DNA of 14,777 nucleotides from Ruminococcaceae bacterium UBA5391 (GCA_002410755.1 DHOL01000069.1:9192-23968), one strand, 5' to 3'. Shown: positions 1 to 7,981, counted from the first letter of the stretch. Numbers and translations are program-made. The notes: generated from the sequence alone by a model not told the origin.

Positions 1-181
1 CTTCCTCGCGGACTATCCTTTTGTTGTACCGGTTAATCTAGCCTTTTATTTGAATTTTGTTTCATCCTAATTCATCTGCAATTTCACGTCTCGTTTTTCC
101 TGCTACTCTCATTGCCAGAATTTTGGGCTCAAATGCTTTTATATTTGTCCAACTCTTTTCATTAAAATTGCCTCCCATCAT
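1..181 (-). pseudogene. Broken IS3-type transposase orfA (HTH domain), two in-frame stops, partial at the window edge
   Basis: Reading minus from the ATG at 181 gives MMGGNFNEKSWTNIKAF, then EPKILAMRVAGKTRREIADELG, a TGA stop, NKIQIKG, a TAG stop, and INRYNKRIVREE up to the window edge. Read through the stops, the frame keeps the usual orfA pattern: a first helix ending in an AMR-x-AGKTRREIA turn, then a recognition helix running to a W-I-x-R-Y-N-type segment. The second stop (TAG) sits where related proteins commonly have Trp (TGG), so it may be a point mutation. The reading frame itself is not shifted. Orf A alone binds the IS ends and needs the orfAB fusion for transposition, so this copy is presumably inactive in its own right. 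Programmed readthrough is unlikely with two different stops 8 codons apart. Confidence 0.65.
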
Positions 182-187
182 AGTTTA

Positions 188-217
188 ATTATCCTACAAT
201 GGAAGGCTTTTGGTCAA
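188..217 (-). promoter_or_regulatory. Sigma-A-like promoter of the IS remnant
   Basis: The minus strand carries TTGACC (217-212) and GATAAT (193-188) separated by 18 bases, each one mismatch from consensus. The -10 ends 6 bases before the orfA ATG at 181, so either a later start is used or the transcript is nearly leaderless. Transcription would run out of the left side of the window. Confidence 0.5.
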
Positions 218-244
218 TGCCCGTTTTTTCTGGTTCAGTTCAAA

Positions 245-268
245 GAAATGCTGCGGGAAAGCATTTTC
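245..268. terminator. Weak hairpin after mgtA, possible terminator
   Basis: GAAATGCT (245-252) can pair with AGCATTTTC (260-268) around a 7-base loop, with one bulge. On the minus strand it is followed by TTTCTTTG, a poor T-tract. It sits 37 bases past the mgtA stop and directly beside the apparent IS end at 242, a common place for IS insertions. It may be the remaining part of the mgtA terminator. Confidence 0.3.
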
Positions 269-304
269 ATAATTTCTTTTGAAAAAAGCGCTTTCTATAG
301 CTAT

Positions 305-2971
305 TCACAGCCAAGAATGGTTGACTTTAATATAAATTGTCTTCACAACCTGTTGCAGGACAATGTAACAGAATACAATCAGCGCAAGCCATCCAAAATA
401 GCTGGAAGGCAACGAACGGAAGCCAATCGAAATACCAAGTGGTGTAAAAGGAATTAAAATTCCGACCATCATGATAACAGTCGTAAGCAGGACCACGGGT
501 GTTGCAGCACGGCTTTGGACAAACGGGATTTTCGGTGTACGGATCAGGTGAATAATTAAAGTCTGGGAAATCAGGCTCTCCACAAACCATCCGGCATTGA
601 ACAGGCCAACAAGCGCCGGGTTGGCAGCCGTATTGCAGCCAAATACAGACCACATCACCCAAAAAGTCACAATGTCAAAGACCGAGCTGACCGGACCGAT
701 ACAAAGCATGAATTTTTTGATTCCGGAAGCATTCCATTTGCGCGGAACTTGCAGATATTCCTCGTCCATATTGTCCCATGGAATTGAGATTTGGGAAATA
801 TTATACAGCAAATCCAGAAGCAAAAGCTGAACCGGCATCATCGGCAGAAATGGAAGAAACGCGCTTGCAACAAGCATGGAAAGCATATTCCCAAAATTTG
901 AGCTGACAGTCATTTTAATATATTTAATAATATTTCCAAAAATTCTGCGGCCTTCCACGACACCATGTTCCAGAACATTGAGGTCTTTTTCGAGAAGAAT
1001 AATATCAGCGTTTTCCTTGGCAATATCCACCGCTGTATCAACGGAAATTCCAACATCCGCCTTGCTTAGCGCATGGGCGTCGTTAATGCCGTCTCCCATA
1101 AACCCAACTGTATGGCCATCCTTTTGCAGTGCACCAACAACGCGGGCTTTTTGCAGCGGTGAAAGCTTAGCAAAAATAGTTGCGCTTTCTACCTGCTTTT
1201 TCAGTTCGTCATCCGTCATCTTCTCAAGGTCGGAACCCAGAAGAATATGCTCAGACGGCAGGCCGACCTCATTGCAGATTTTTTTGGTTACAAGCTCATT
1301 GTCCCCTGTCAGCACCTTCACCTGCACCCCATAGCGGTGCAGGGATTCAATTGCTGTAGCCGCTGATTTCTTCGGGGGATCCAACAGGCCAAGATATCCG
1401 ACGAGCGTCATATTGCTTTCATCCTTAACACTGAACACTCCTTCTGCGGAGGGGCTGTCTTTGGTTGCAACAGCAATCACACGCATGCCATCCGCATTAA
1501 GCTCTCCGGCCATACCGGTCACTTTCGTGCGGATATCCCCGGTAAGTGGGACAGTCTGGCCACCGTACTCACAAGAAGAGCATATCGCAAGGATTTCTTC
1601 AACGGCGCCCTTGGTAATCAGCCTGGTCTGTCCTTTCCGATCCTTCAGGACAACGCTCATGCGGCGGCGTGTAAAATTAAACGGTATTTCATCCACTTTC
1701 TGGTACTCATTGTTTAAATACGTAATGCTCTTTTCGGCCGCCTTATCAATTACCGCAAGGTCAATCAGGTTTTTCAGCCCAGTCTGGAAATAACTGTTCA
1801 AATAAGCATACTCCAGAACATGCAGATCTTCTTCCCCCATTACGTTCATGTGCCGTTCAATGACAATCTCATCACGCGTCAGCGTCCCGGTCTTGTCCGT
1901 ACAGAGCACATCCATTGCACCGAAATTCTGAATTGCATTGAGCCGCTTCACAACCGTTTTCTTATGTGCCATGCTCACGGCGCCCTTTGCCAAATTCGTT
2001 GTAACAATCATTGGAAGCATTTCCGGCGTAAGACCGATTGCAACGGAAATGGCAAAAAGTAGAGCCTGTACCCAATCGTGCTTCAGGCAACCGTTCAGTA
2101 GGAAAACGACCGGAACCATTACACACATAAAGCGAATCAACAGCCAACTGACCGCATTGACGCCGCGGTCGAAACTGGTAGCCTCGCGCTGGCCGGAAAG
2201 TGCCTTTGCCATATTGCCGAAATATGTCCGGTCACCCGTTGCAAGGACAACAGCCGTTGCAGAACCACTGACAACGTTTGTCCCCATAAAGCAGATATTT
2301 TTAAGGTCAAACAGGTTTTCTTCCCTGGCCCCCGGATCCGCATCGGCAAATTTTTCCACCATTTCCGACTCCCCGGTAAGCGCCGACTGACTTACAAAGA
2401 GGTCTTTTGCCTTTAAAATCCGCACATCTGCCGGAATCATATCCCCTGCCGAAAGGAGCACGATATCACCGGGAAGAATATCGGCCATATTGATTTCTTC
2501 TTTACCGGTTTCACGGCGGATTACTGTTGAAGTCGTTTTCACAAGAGAGCGAAGGCTTTCCGCTTCCTTGCTGGAGCGAAATTCCTGGAAAAAGCGCATC
2601 CCACCACTGATAAGCACCATGACTACAATCACAATTACTGCAGTCAGGCTTTTTTCGCCGGGTGCCGCAAATACATAGGAAGTCAGAAAAGAAACCACGG
2701 CAATAACCAGCAGCACAAGGGTAAACGGATTGATAAAAGCCGAGGCCAACTGATCATACCATGGCTTCGGCTTCTCATGGGAAATCTCATTGCTTGGATA
2801 TTTTTCAGAAAGCATCTCTACATCAACAAAATCGAGACCTTTCTCCCGTGTTTTTAACTGAGAAAGCAGGATGTATTTCTCCATCTTAGAATATTCCGTC
2901 AGGGACTTTGCAATGCTTTTTGCTTCAGCTGTACTGAGATCTGCCTTTTTCCCATTTTTCCTCATTCTCAT
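305..2971 (-). CDS. mgtA: Mg2+-importing P-type ATPase (MgtA/MgtB family, P3B)
   Basis: This 888-residue membrane protein should import Mg2+ using ATP. It has an N-terminal cytoplasmic segment (1-70), the first membrane pair near 80-122, the actuator motif TGES (199-202), TPEMLP in M4 (315-320), the phosphorylated Asp359 in DKTGTLT, TGDN (555-558) and the hinge motif MGDGINDAHAL (625-635). The C-terminal membrane part holds SNFGNMLSML (691-700) and LLYNISQISIPWDNMD (721-736), which are hallmarks of MgtA/MgtB and separate it from Ca2+ and Na+ pumps. Length is normal for the family (about 890-900). Two starts compete: ATG at 2971, and ATG at 2965 (residue 3), which has a better spaced GGGGGA. 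The gene follows the O-antigen ligase-like gene on the same strand after a 125-base gap. I see no M-box Mg2+ riboswitch in that gap. The assignment to Mg2+ import is by family motifs. Confidence 0.95.
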   Translation of the reverse strand: MRMRKNGKKADLSTAEAKSIAKSLTEYSKMEKYILLSQLKTREKGLDFVDVEMLSEKYPSNEISHEKPKPWYDQLASAFINPFTLVLLVIAVVSFLTSYVFAAPGEKSLTAVIVIVVMVLISGGMRFFQEFRSSKEAESLRSLVKTTSTVIRRETGKEEINMADILPGDIVLLSAGDMIPADVRILKAKDLFVSQSALTGESEMVEKFADADPGAREENLFDLKNICFMGTNVVSGSATAVVLATGDRTYFGNMAKALSGQREATSFDRGVNAVSWLLIRFMCVMVPVVFLLNGCLKHDWVQALLFAISVAIGLTPEMLPMIVTTNLAKGAVSMAHKKTVVKRLNAIQNFGAMDVLCTDKTGTLTRDEIVIERHMNVMGEEDLHVLEYAYLNSYFQTGLKNLIDLAVIDKAAEKSITYLNNEYQKVDEIPFNFTRRRMSVVLKDRKGQTRLITKGAVEEILAICSSCEYGGQTVPLTGDIRTKVTGMAGELNADGMRVIAVATKDSPSAEGVFSVKDESNMTLVGYLGLLDPPKKSAATAIESLHRYGVQVKVLTGDNELVTKKICNEVGLPSEHILLGSDLEKMTDDELKKQVESATIFAKLSPLQKARVVGALQKDGHTVGFMGDGINDAHALSKADVGISVDTAVDIAKENADIILLEKDLNVLEHGVVEGRRIFGNIIKYIKMTVSSNFGNMLSMLVASAFLPFLPMMPVQLLLLDLLYNISQISIPWDNMDEEYLQVPRKWNASGIKKFMLCIGPVSSVFDIVTFWVMWSVFGCNTAANPALVGLFNAGWFVESLISQTLIIHLIRTPKIPFVQSRAATPVVLLTTVIMMVGILIPFTPLGISIGFRSLPSSYFGWLALIVFCYIVLQQVVKTIYIKVNHSWL

Positions 2972-3096
2972 CCCCCGTTTCCAAAATAAAATTCCCCGCC
3001 TGTTTCCGAAATATGCTGAATCCTGCAGGCCATCCGTTCAGCAATACAGGAGAAAGGCAGGGAAAAAGCTTTCAAGACTATACTAGTATGGCGGTT
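2972..3096 (-). promoter_or_regulatory. mgtA upstream region with a hairpin and a 10-base palindrome
   Basis: This 125-base gap separates the ligase-like gene from mgtA. It contains a perfect palindrome ATACTAGTAT (3080-3089), overlapped on the minus strand by TATAGT, which would serve as a -10, though no good -35 stands 16-18 bases upstream. Nearer the gene, TGCTGAA (3014-3020) and TTCAGCA (3037-3043) form a 7-base stem around a 16-base loop that holds CCTGCAGG. A separate mgtA promoter under a palindrome-binding regulator or a structured leader is possible, but nothing here matches a leader family I know. No T-tract terminator follows the ligase-like gene, so cotranscription is equally possible. 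Confidence 0.3.
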
Positions 3097-4329
3097 TTAT
3101 ACAGACAGGCGGGCCGAAGCGCTATTCTGTTCTGAGACAGGCCGCGGCAGGCGCACCCGTTCATCCGCATAAGCGGAATCGATCCCCATAGAAGAGGCGA
3201 CCAGGAAAAACAGGCCCGACGTCTGTACCCAGAAAATTGTTACATCCGAAAGGCCATGAACCAGCACGGCTACCAGCAAAGCCGCTGCAAGGACATCCAT
3301 GCTGCGGCATATCCCGTACTGATAACGCAGAATCAGCACCCGAATCTGTGCCGCTGCATACAGGAATATGGCAATGGTCCCTGCCACGCCGTAATTCAGC
3401 AAAGCATCAAGCAGCAGATTGTGGCAATGGTAAGTCTTGAATCCGCCATACTGTTCCCAAATAAGGCGGTAAGCGGATGGTCCGCGGCCAAAAATAGCGG
3501 AACGCTTGAACGCATGCAGGGATGCAGTCCAAATGGAAACCCGCTGAGCGATTGTTGTTTCCAGCGCAGTTGAACTGCGTGGGAGAAGCATTGGAAAAAA
3601 TACAATAACAACCAGACCAGCCCCTAGTGCCGCAAGGAACAGCAGGATCATTTTTTTGCTGCCCCTGTAAAAGAGGAAAATAGCAACCGCACAGACCATC
3701 GCAATGCAGGCAGAGCAACTGGCGGCAAGGTAAAGCCCAATCAAATTTACCCCAATCACTGCAAGATAGAAATTTCTATGCTTCGGATTGGTGAAAATAC
3801 GGTACAGGGCTATGACAACAAGGAATTCAATCATCATGCCATAATAGTTTGCATTGCTGAAAACGGATACCGGACGGTAATTAGGCGCCTTGCTGAAATA
3901 TACCGCCTTCTGCACAACTGCTATTGCGGCACACCAAAGGCTTGCAACACAGGCTGTGTCCAGAGAAAGGTGAAACAGCGGACACGTCATTACACTGCGC
4001 AGGTAAAGGCCGCAAACCACTACTGCATAGGCAAGCAGAGAATAAAGCATCCCTATATAATTGTTATAAACTGCCGATGCAAAAAACGAAACAGCTAAAA
4101 AGCCGAAAACCAGTTTTGTAAACGGTGCAGAAAGGGCTTTCTCACGGGCACGGCTGCGCGAAAGCGTCAAAAATGCAATACAGGACATCACGGCAATTCC
4201 TACATAAAACGGGAGAAAAAGTGAAACGGTAAAAGCTAAAACAGCCCTGCGGCAAATTTCATCAGCAGACAATTTCTTTTTTGAAAAATTTAAAAACAGT
4301 AACTGAACAGCGCGAACGATAAGCTCCAT
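3097..4329 (-). CDS. O-antigen ligase-like polytopic membrane protein (Wzy_C family)
   Basis: This very hydrophobic protein of 410 residues has about ten or more membrane segments. It carries the Wzy_C signature of O-antigen ligases and polymerases: Arg263 in QRVSIW, then AIFGRGPSAY (278-287), a large loop, and HCHNLLLDALLNYGVAGT (301-318) with the conserved His303-Asn304. In a Gram-positive it would more likely polymerise or transfer an exported lipid-linked glycan (capsule, exopolysaccharide or teichoic-type polymer) than build lipopolysaccharide. No glycosyltransferases or flippase genes lie beside it, so the substrate cannot be inferred. The frame is open up to a TTG at 4410, but that codon has no ribosome binding site. 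I chose the ATG at 4329, preceded by GGAAAGGGG. The C-terminal 30 residues are polar and cytoplasmic or extracellular. The family is well supported, the exact reaction is not. Confidence 0.8.
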   Translation of the reverse strand: MELIVRAVQLLFLNFSKKKLSADEICRRAVLAFTVSLFLPFYVGIAVMSCIAFLTLSRSRAREKALSAPFTKLVFGFLAVSFFASAVYNNYIGMLYSLLAYAVVVCGLYLRSVMTCPLFHLSLDTACVASLWCAAIAVVQKAVYFSKAPNYRPVSVFSNANYYGMMIEFLVVIALYRIFTNPKHRNFYLAVIGVNLIGLYLAASCSACIAMVCAVAIFLFYRGSKKMILLFLAALGAGLVVIVFFPMLLPRSSTALETTIAQRVSIWTASLHAFKRSAIFGRGPSAYRLIWEQYGGFKTYHCHNLLLDALLNYGVAGTIAIFLYAAAQIRVLILRYQYGICRSMDVLAAALLVAVLVHGLSDVTIFWVQTSGLFFLVASSMGIDSAYADERVRLPRPVSEQNSASARLSV

Positions 4330-4704
4330 CCCCTTTCCAAAGCAGAGCCGGAATACAACCCAAACTAATTCTTTGGTGGAAACAAGCAGGCTAGTTTTAG
4401 AGAAAGTCAAACAGGTTTTGAGACCTGCCCTAATCTATCACGTGAATTATATCACATCGGCCACTGGAAGCAAGATAAATACCCGCTCAATGTGGCAGAA
4501 TCTATCCATATAATTTGTGCATTTCGCTGAATATTATGAATGCATTTTGAATTGACTGTCGAAAAGGGTTTTCTACGCGGAACTTTTCGTATATAGTAGT
4601 ATAGAGTAAGTTTTAGCTTTTCCTGGTCAGGCATTAGAGGCAATCTCTGTAAAATGTTTTTATGCAGCATGAAAGTGCATGATAGGCTGGTGAGAGAACG
4701 CACA
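4330..4704. other. Divergent intergenic region between the ligase-like gene and the P-type ATPase
   Basis: The region must hold start signals for both strands. A good minus-strand extended -10 is present (4446-4454). On the plus strand no convincing sigma-A promoter is visible: TATAGT (4592-4597) has only a poor -35 (TTTTCT, 4569-4574). Just upstream of it are two mutually exclusive hairpins, CGAAAAG/CTTTTCG (4560-4566 with 4583-4589) and GAAAA-ggg-TTTTC (4561-4573). A short dyad CAGGT/ACCTG (4412-4416 with 4423-4427) lies in the ligase leader. No coding sequence with family features was seen. Confidence 0.4.
4446..4454 (-). promoter_or_regulatory. Extended -10 promoter for the ligase-like gene
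   Basis: The minus strand reads TGATATAAT, a perfect TATAAT with the TG-N extension. The -35 is weak (TTGCTT, 16 bases upstream), as is usual for extended -10 promoters. Transcription would begin near 4438, leaving a leader of roughly 110 bases before the ATG at 4329, or 28 bases before the alternative TTG at 4410. Confidence 0.5.
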
Positions 4705-7071
4705 ATGGAGAAAAAAATCCGAATCCATTTTGAACGGTCCATACCGGATGCCCAAAACGGCCTCAGCAGCATAGAAGTAAAGCAGCGCATCCGTCAAGGC
4801 CTAGTGAATGGGACAAGTGAAATCAAGACAAAATCCATTCCGCAGATTATACGCGATAATATAGTCACCTTTTTTAATATCCTGAACTTTATTCTGGCCG
4901 GGTTGATTGCATCTGTCCATTCCTACAAGAATCTTCTGTTTCTCGGTGTGACAGTCTGCAATACAGCAATCGGAATCATTCAGGAAATCCGCGCCAAAAA
5001 AACAATTGACGGGCTGTCCCTAATCACATCGCCGAAAGCGCACGTCGTGCGCAATGGAACGGAAATTGAAATCCCCATCAGCAAAATTGTGCTGGATGAC
5101 GTGGTTGTCCTCGCTTCCGGCAGCCAAATTCCCGCGGATTGCATACTCCTGAACGGGAACTGTGAAACGGACGAGTCCCTCCTGACGGGTGAATCCGATC
5201 CCATCGCCAAGCGCTGTGGTGACACCCTGCTCAGCGGCAGTTATCTTGTCAGCGGGAAGTGCCGGGCACGTGTGGAACACATCGGGCGGGAAAACTATGC
5301 AGAAAAAATCACGGAGAGTGCAAAATACTACAAAGCGCCAAATTCCGAAATTATGAAATGGGTAAACCGCATTATCCATATAGTCGCCTACGCTATTATC
5401 CCCATTGGCGCAATGCTTTTCTGCAAGCAGTATTTTTCCGCACATATTTCCTACCATCATGCCGTTGTCAGTACTGTTGCAGCAATGATTGGCATGATTC
5501 CGGAAGGGCTTGTCCTTCTAACGAGCATGGTATTTGCGGTCGGCGTGATGCGGCTTTCCAGACATAGGGCACTCGTGCAGGAACTCAGCGCGATTGAGAC
5601 GCTCGCCCGTGTCGATACGCTCTGCCTTGATAAGACCGGCACGCTGACGGAAGGAACCATGCAAATGGAAGAAGTCATTCCGCTTGGGAACACCAGCCTT
5701 GCTCAGACAGAAAAGGTTCTGGCAGCCCTTTCTTCTTCACTTGATGACAGTTCTCCCACCATGAATGCCGTGCGGGAAGCATTTCCAAACCCGCCGCCCT
5801 GGAAATGTGAAAGACAGGTTGCATTTTCCTCAGCACGGAAGTGGAGCGGTGCGTCATTTAAAGAAAATGGAAGTTTTGTCCTTGGGGCAAGTGAGTTTAT
5901 CCTGCGCGGGCGCCTGGATGAAATCCGCTCCCAAGTTGAGAAATATTCACACCTCGGAAAACGCGTCCTGCTGCTTGCAAAGGTAAAAGGATTTTCGGAA
6001 GATGGGACTCTTCTTTCCACAGAGGCTGAGCCTGCTGCCCTTGTGCTGCTGTCCGATAAAATCCGCAAGAATGCGGCTAAGACGCTGGATTATTTTCACA
6101 AGCAGGGAGTCAATCTGAAAGTAATCTCCGGAGACAGCCCATCCACCGTCTCCAGTATCGCGCAAAAGGCAGGCCTGAAAGGCGCGGACCAATGTGTGGA
6201 CGCCACTACGTTGCCTGACGAAAAAGCTGTCAGAGACGCCGCAGAAAAGTATACGGTCTTTGGCCGTGTGACACCAAAACAGAAACTGGAACTGGTAAAG
6301 GCCCTGAAGGAAAAGGGACATACTGTTGCCATGACCGGAGACGGTGTAAACGATGTACCTGCGCTCAAGGAAAGCGATTGCAGCATTGCAATGGCATCGG
6401 GCAGTGAGGCGGCACGCAACGTCTCCAATGTGGTGCTGCTGGATTCCGATTTTTCCTGTATGCCGCGCATTGTAAATGAAGGCCGGCGCTGCATCAATAA
6501 TTTACAGCGCTCCGCAACACTGTTCCTTGTAAAAGCAATCTTTTCCATTCTGGCTGCCATCCTTATTATCTGCCTTGGGCGCCAGTATCCGTTCCAGCCA
6601 ATCCAGTTTACCCTTATCAATGCAGTGTCCATTGGCATTCCATCGTTTTTCCTTGCACTGGAACCAAACCGGAACCGTATCCATGGTTCTTTCATTAAAA
6701 ATGTGCTGGAGAAGTCACTGCCTGGTGCTTTAACCCTAACGGTTAATGTTGCAACACTTGCCGCAGTCTCAAATGCTTTCGTTTTCTCAAACGTTGAGGC
6801 TTCCACACTTGCCGTGTTGCTGACCGGATACACAGAGCTTCTTGTCCTTTTTAAGGTTTGCCGCCCATTTACGGCAGCCCATACCGTGCTTTTTATTGCA
6901 ATGTCGGCAGTTTTTTCCGGGGCACTCCTCCTTTTTCCACGGCTATTTGAAGTATGCCCGGTTACCTTCCCAATGGCGTTCGCGCTTGTGCCGCTTATTT
7001 TTCTTGCAACCTGCCTAATGACAGTGTTCACCCACTTGCTGGGGAAAATAATTTTCCGTCACAAAAGCTAG
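4705..7071 (+). CDS. Cation-translocating P-type ATPase, CtpE-like
   Basis: This 788-residue P-type ATPase pumps a cation across the cytoplasmic membrane. It has the actuator motif TGES (161-164), IPEGL in M4 (265-269), phosphorylated Asp309 in DKTGTLT, the nucleotide-domain signature FSSARKWSG (near 384-392) and the hinge motif TGDGVNDVPAL (544-554). The C-terminal membrane half has INAVSIGIPSFFLALEPN (638-655), a pattern I associate with the CtpE-type group; mycobacterial CtpE has been linked to Ca2+. It is short for a Ca2+ pump because it lacks long terminal extensions. The substrate (Ca2+, Mg2+ or Mn2+) cannot be read from sequence. The frame opens at ATG 4654, but the ATG at 4705 is preceded by GGTGAGAG with 8-base spacing, so I chose it. 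It is the only plus-strand gene and is unlike mgtA in its M4 and M6 motifs, so the two are not recent duplicates. Confidence 0.88.
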   Translation: MEKKIRIHFERSIPDAQNGLSSIEVKQRIRQGLVNGTSEIKTKSIPQIIRDNIVTFFNILNFILAGLIASVHSYKNLLFLGVTVCNTAIGIIQEIRAKKTIDGLSLITSPKAHVVRNGTEIEIPISKIVLDDVVVLASGSQIPADCILLNGNCETDESLLTGESDPIAKRCGDTLLSGSYLVSGKCRARVEHIGRENYAEKITESAKYYKAPNSEIMKWVNRIIHIVAYAIIPIGAMLFCKQYFSAHISYHHAVVSTVAAMIGMIPEGLVLLTSMVFAVGVMRLSRHRALVQELSAIETLARVDTLCLDKTGTLTEGTMQMEEVIPLGNTSLAQTEKVLAALSSSLDDSSPTMNAVREAFPNPPPWKCERQVAFSSARKWSGASFKENGSFVLGASEFILRGRLDEIRSQVEKYSHLGKRVLLLAKVKGFSEDGTLLSTEAEPAALVLLSDKIRKNAAKTLDYFHKQGVNLKVISGDSPSTVSSIAQKAGLKGADQCVDATTLPDEKAVRDAAEKYTVFGRVTPKQKLELVKALKEKGHTVAMTGDGVNDVPALKESDCSIAMASGSEAARNVSNVVLLDSDFSCMPRIVNEGRRCINNLQRSATLFLVKAIFSILAAILIICLGRQYPFQPIQFTLINAVSIGIPSFFLALEPNRNRIHGSFIKNVLEKSLPGALTLTVNVATLAAVSNAFVFSNVEASTLAVLLTGYTELLVLFKVCRPFTAAHTVLFIAMSAVFSGALLLFPRLFEVCPVTFPMAFALVPLIFLATCLMTVFTHLLGKIIFRHKS

Positions 7072-7955
7072 CCAAGGCCAATTTTTATAAAATACTGTCT
7101 ACTGGAAATCCCGGACGGGCGCAGGAAACGTCCGAGTGAATAAAGGCATTCCGGATCCCGTGTAATGATATTAAATTTTGCAGTGCAGAGGAACGTCGCC
7201 CGAAATCCCATTTTCTTAAGGATCTGGTCGGATTCTTTGCTGGATGCCCCGAATGGGTAAACAAACGCAAGGGGGGTATATCCTGTCTTGTCCCGCATTT
7301 CAGTCTGCATCTGTCCAACGTCCTTTTGCAGCATTGCGGCATAGGCGTCAGTGCTTTCCCCGCGTTTTCTGGAAGCGCCCCGGCGCGCGCCAAGGGAATG
7401 GAGATTATAGCTGTGGTTCTGGAATTCCACAAGGCCGGACGACATCATCTCTGAAATTTCCGGCCAAGTCAGGTGGGAATAAGTCGCGTGATCCGCATCG
7501 CCTTTGGTATATAAATCCGTATAATAGCCAATCGGTGCAATGACAATTTTTGCATTATATTTTTTGGCTAATGGAAACGCATAGCAATAATTATTGTAAT
7601 AGCCGTCATCGAATGTCAGCATCACCGGTTTTGCCGGCAGAGGCGTACCATAGGAAACGTGGCTTACAAGCTCCGCTACCGTGATTGTTTTATAACCACG
7701 GCTATGCAGGTACTGAAGATCACTTTCAAACGTATTCGGTGAAATAACATATTTTCCCTGACGCTTCTGTTCTTTCAGCATACTGTGATACATGATGACA
7801 GGAAGTTTGATTTCTCCCTCCACAGCGGACACCCCTGCTCCAACCGGAACTGTCTTATTCGCTTTGCAGAAAGCTGCTGCTGTAACGGCCGCCACAACAG
7901 CAATGGTGCAAAGCAGCAGCGGAAAACGCTTTGGACGAAATGGTGCAAGCAGCAA
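7068..7955 (-). CDS. Membrane-anchored polysaccharide deacetylase (NodB/CE4 family)
   Basis: A 295-residue enzyme expected to remove acetyl groups from a cell-wall or exported glycan outside the membrane. One hydrophobic segment (about 11-29) anchors it; the Cys at 30 is preceded by AAF, which does not make a good lipobox. The CE4 motifs are present: TFDDGY (114-119, with the catalytic base and metal Asp), the metal histidines H181 and H186 in NHSYNLH, and YPFG (233-236). A VIMYHS segment (53-58) precedes them, as in many Firmicute members. The start is TTG, supported by GGGAGG eight bases upstream; no in-frame ATG lies before residue 55, which falls inside the domain. It is the third gene of the pgeF unit, 43 bases after the radical SAM gene, and its TAG stop overlaps that of the convergent ATPase. 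Substrate is unknown: peptidoglycan or a secreted polymer. Confidence 0.9.
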   Translation of the reverse strand: MLLAPFRPKRFPLLLCTIAVVAAVTAAAFCKANKTVPVGAGVSAVEGEIKLPVIMYHSMLKEQKRQGKYVISPNTFESDLQYLHSRGYKTITVAELVSHVSYGTPLPAKPVMLTFDDGYYNNYCYAFPLAKKYNAKIVIAPIGYYTDLYTKGDADHATYSHLTWPEISEMMSSGLVEFQNHSYNLHSLGARRGASRKRGESTDAYAAMLQKDVGQMQTEMRDKTGYTPLAFVYPFGASSKESDQILKKMGFRATFLCTAKFNIITRDPECLYSLGRFLRPSGISSRQYFIKIGLG

Positions 7956-7963
7956 AACACCCG

Positions 7964-7969
7964 CCTCCC
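7964..7969 (-). promoter_or_regulatory. Strong ribosome binding site that fixes a TTG start
   Basis: GGGAGG lies 8 bases before the TTG at 7955-7953. Without this site the polysaccharide deacetylase could be given a start inside the domain at the Met of VIMYHS, which would remove the membrane anchor. Confidence 0.75.
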
Positions 7970-7981
7970 GAATTCAATATA

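Larger units (their letters stand above)
1..242 (-). mobile_element. Left end of a decayed IS3-family (IS150-group-like) insertion sequence, cut by the window edge
   Basis: On the minus strand a terminal-repeat-like sequence starts at about 242 (TGAACTGAACCAG, then AAAAAACGGGCA). It resembles the TGTACTGCACCC-type ends of IS150-group elements as I remember them. It is followed by a promoter-like pair (217-188) and then a reading frame that looks like the helix-turn-helix orfA of IS3-family transposases (from 181). The order of end, promoter and orfA is that of an IS left end. The element lies 63 bases past the mgtA stop and is more AT-rich than the genes nearby. The other end and any orfB lie outside the window, so whether the element is full length cannot be judged. 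The assignment rests on pattern memory, not on a search. Confidence 0.6.

Noticed and set aside
1..304. CRISPR or other repeat array at the left end
   Set aside because: No regular repeat and spacer units are present; the sequence is explained by an IS remnant and the mgtA downstream region.
2972..3096. M-box (ykoK) Mg2+ riboswitch before mgtA
   Set aside because: The gap is too short and none of the conserved M-box segments I would expect could be found.
4452..4790. Minus-strand open frame of 112 codons at the divergent region
   Set aside because: It overlaps the start of the ATPase gene, has no family features and no ribosome site; the region is better explained by the two divergent gene starts.
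6096..7031. Minus-strand open frame of 311 codons inside the CtpE-like ATPase
   Set aside because: It lies fully antisense to a gene with all P-type ATPase motifs, and its translation is rich in Ser, Arg and Ala with no recognisable domain.
7041..7057. GGAAAA-taa-TTTTCC hairpin as a terminator for the deacetylase
   Set aside because: It is a short, AT-rich stem inside the ATPase coding end and no T-tract follows on the minus strand.
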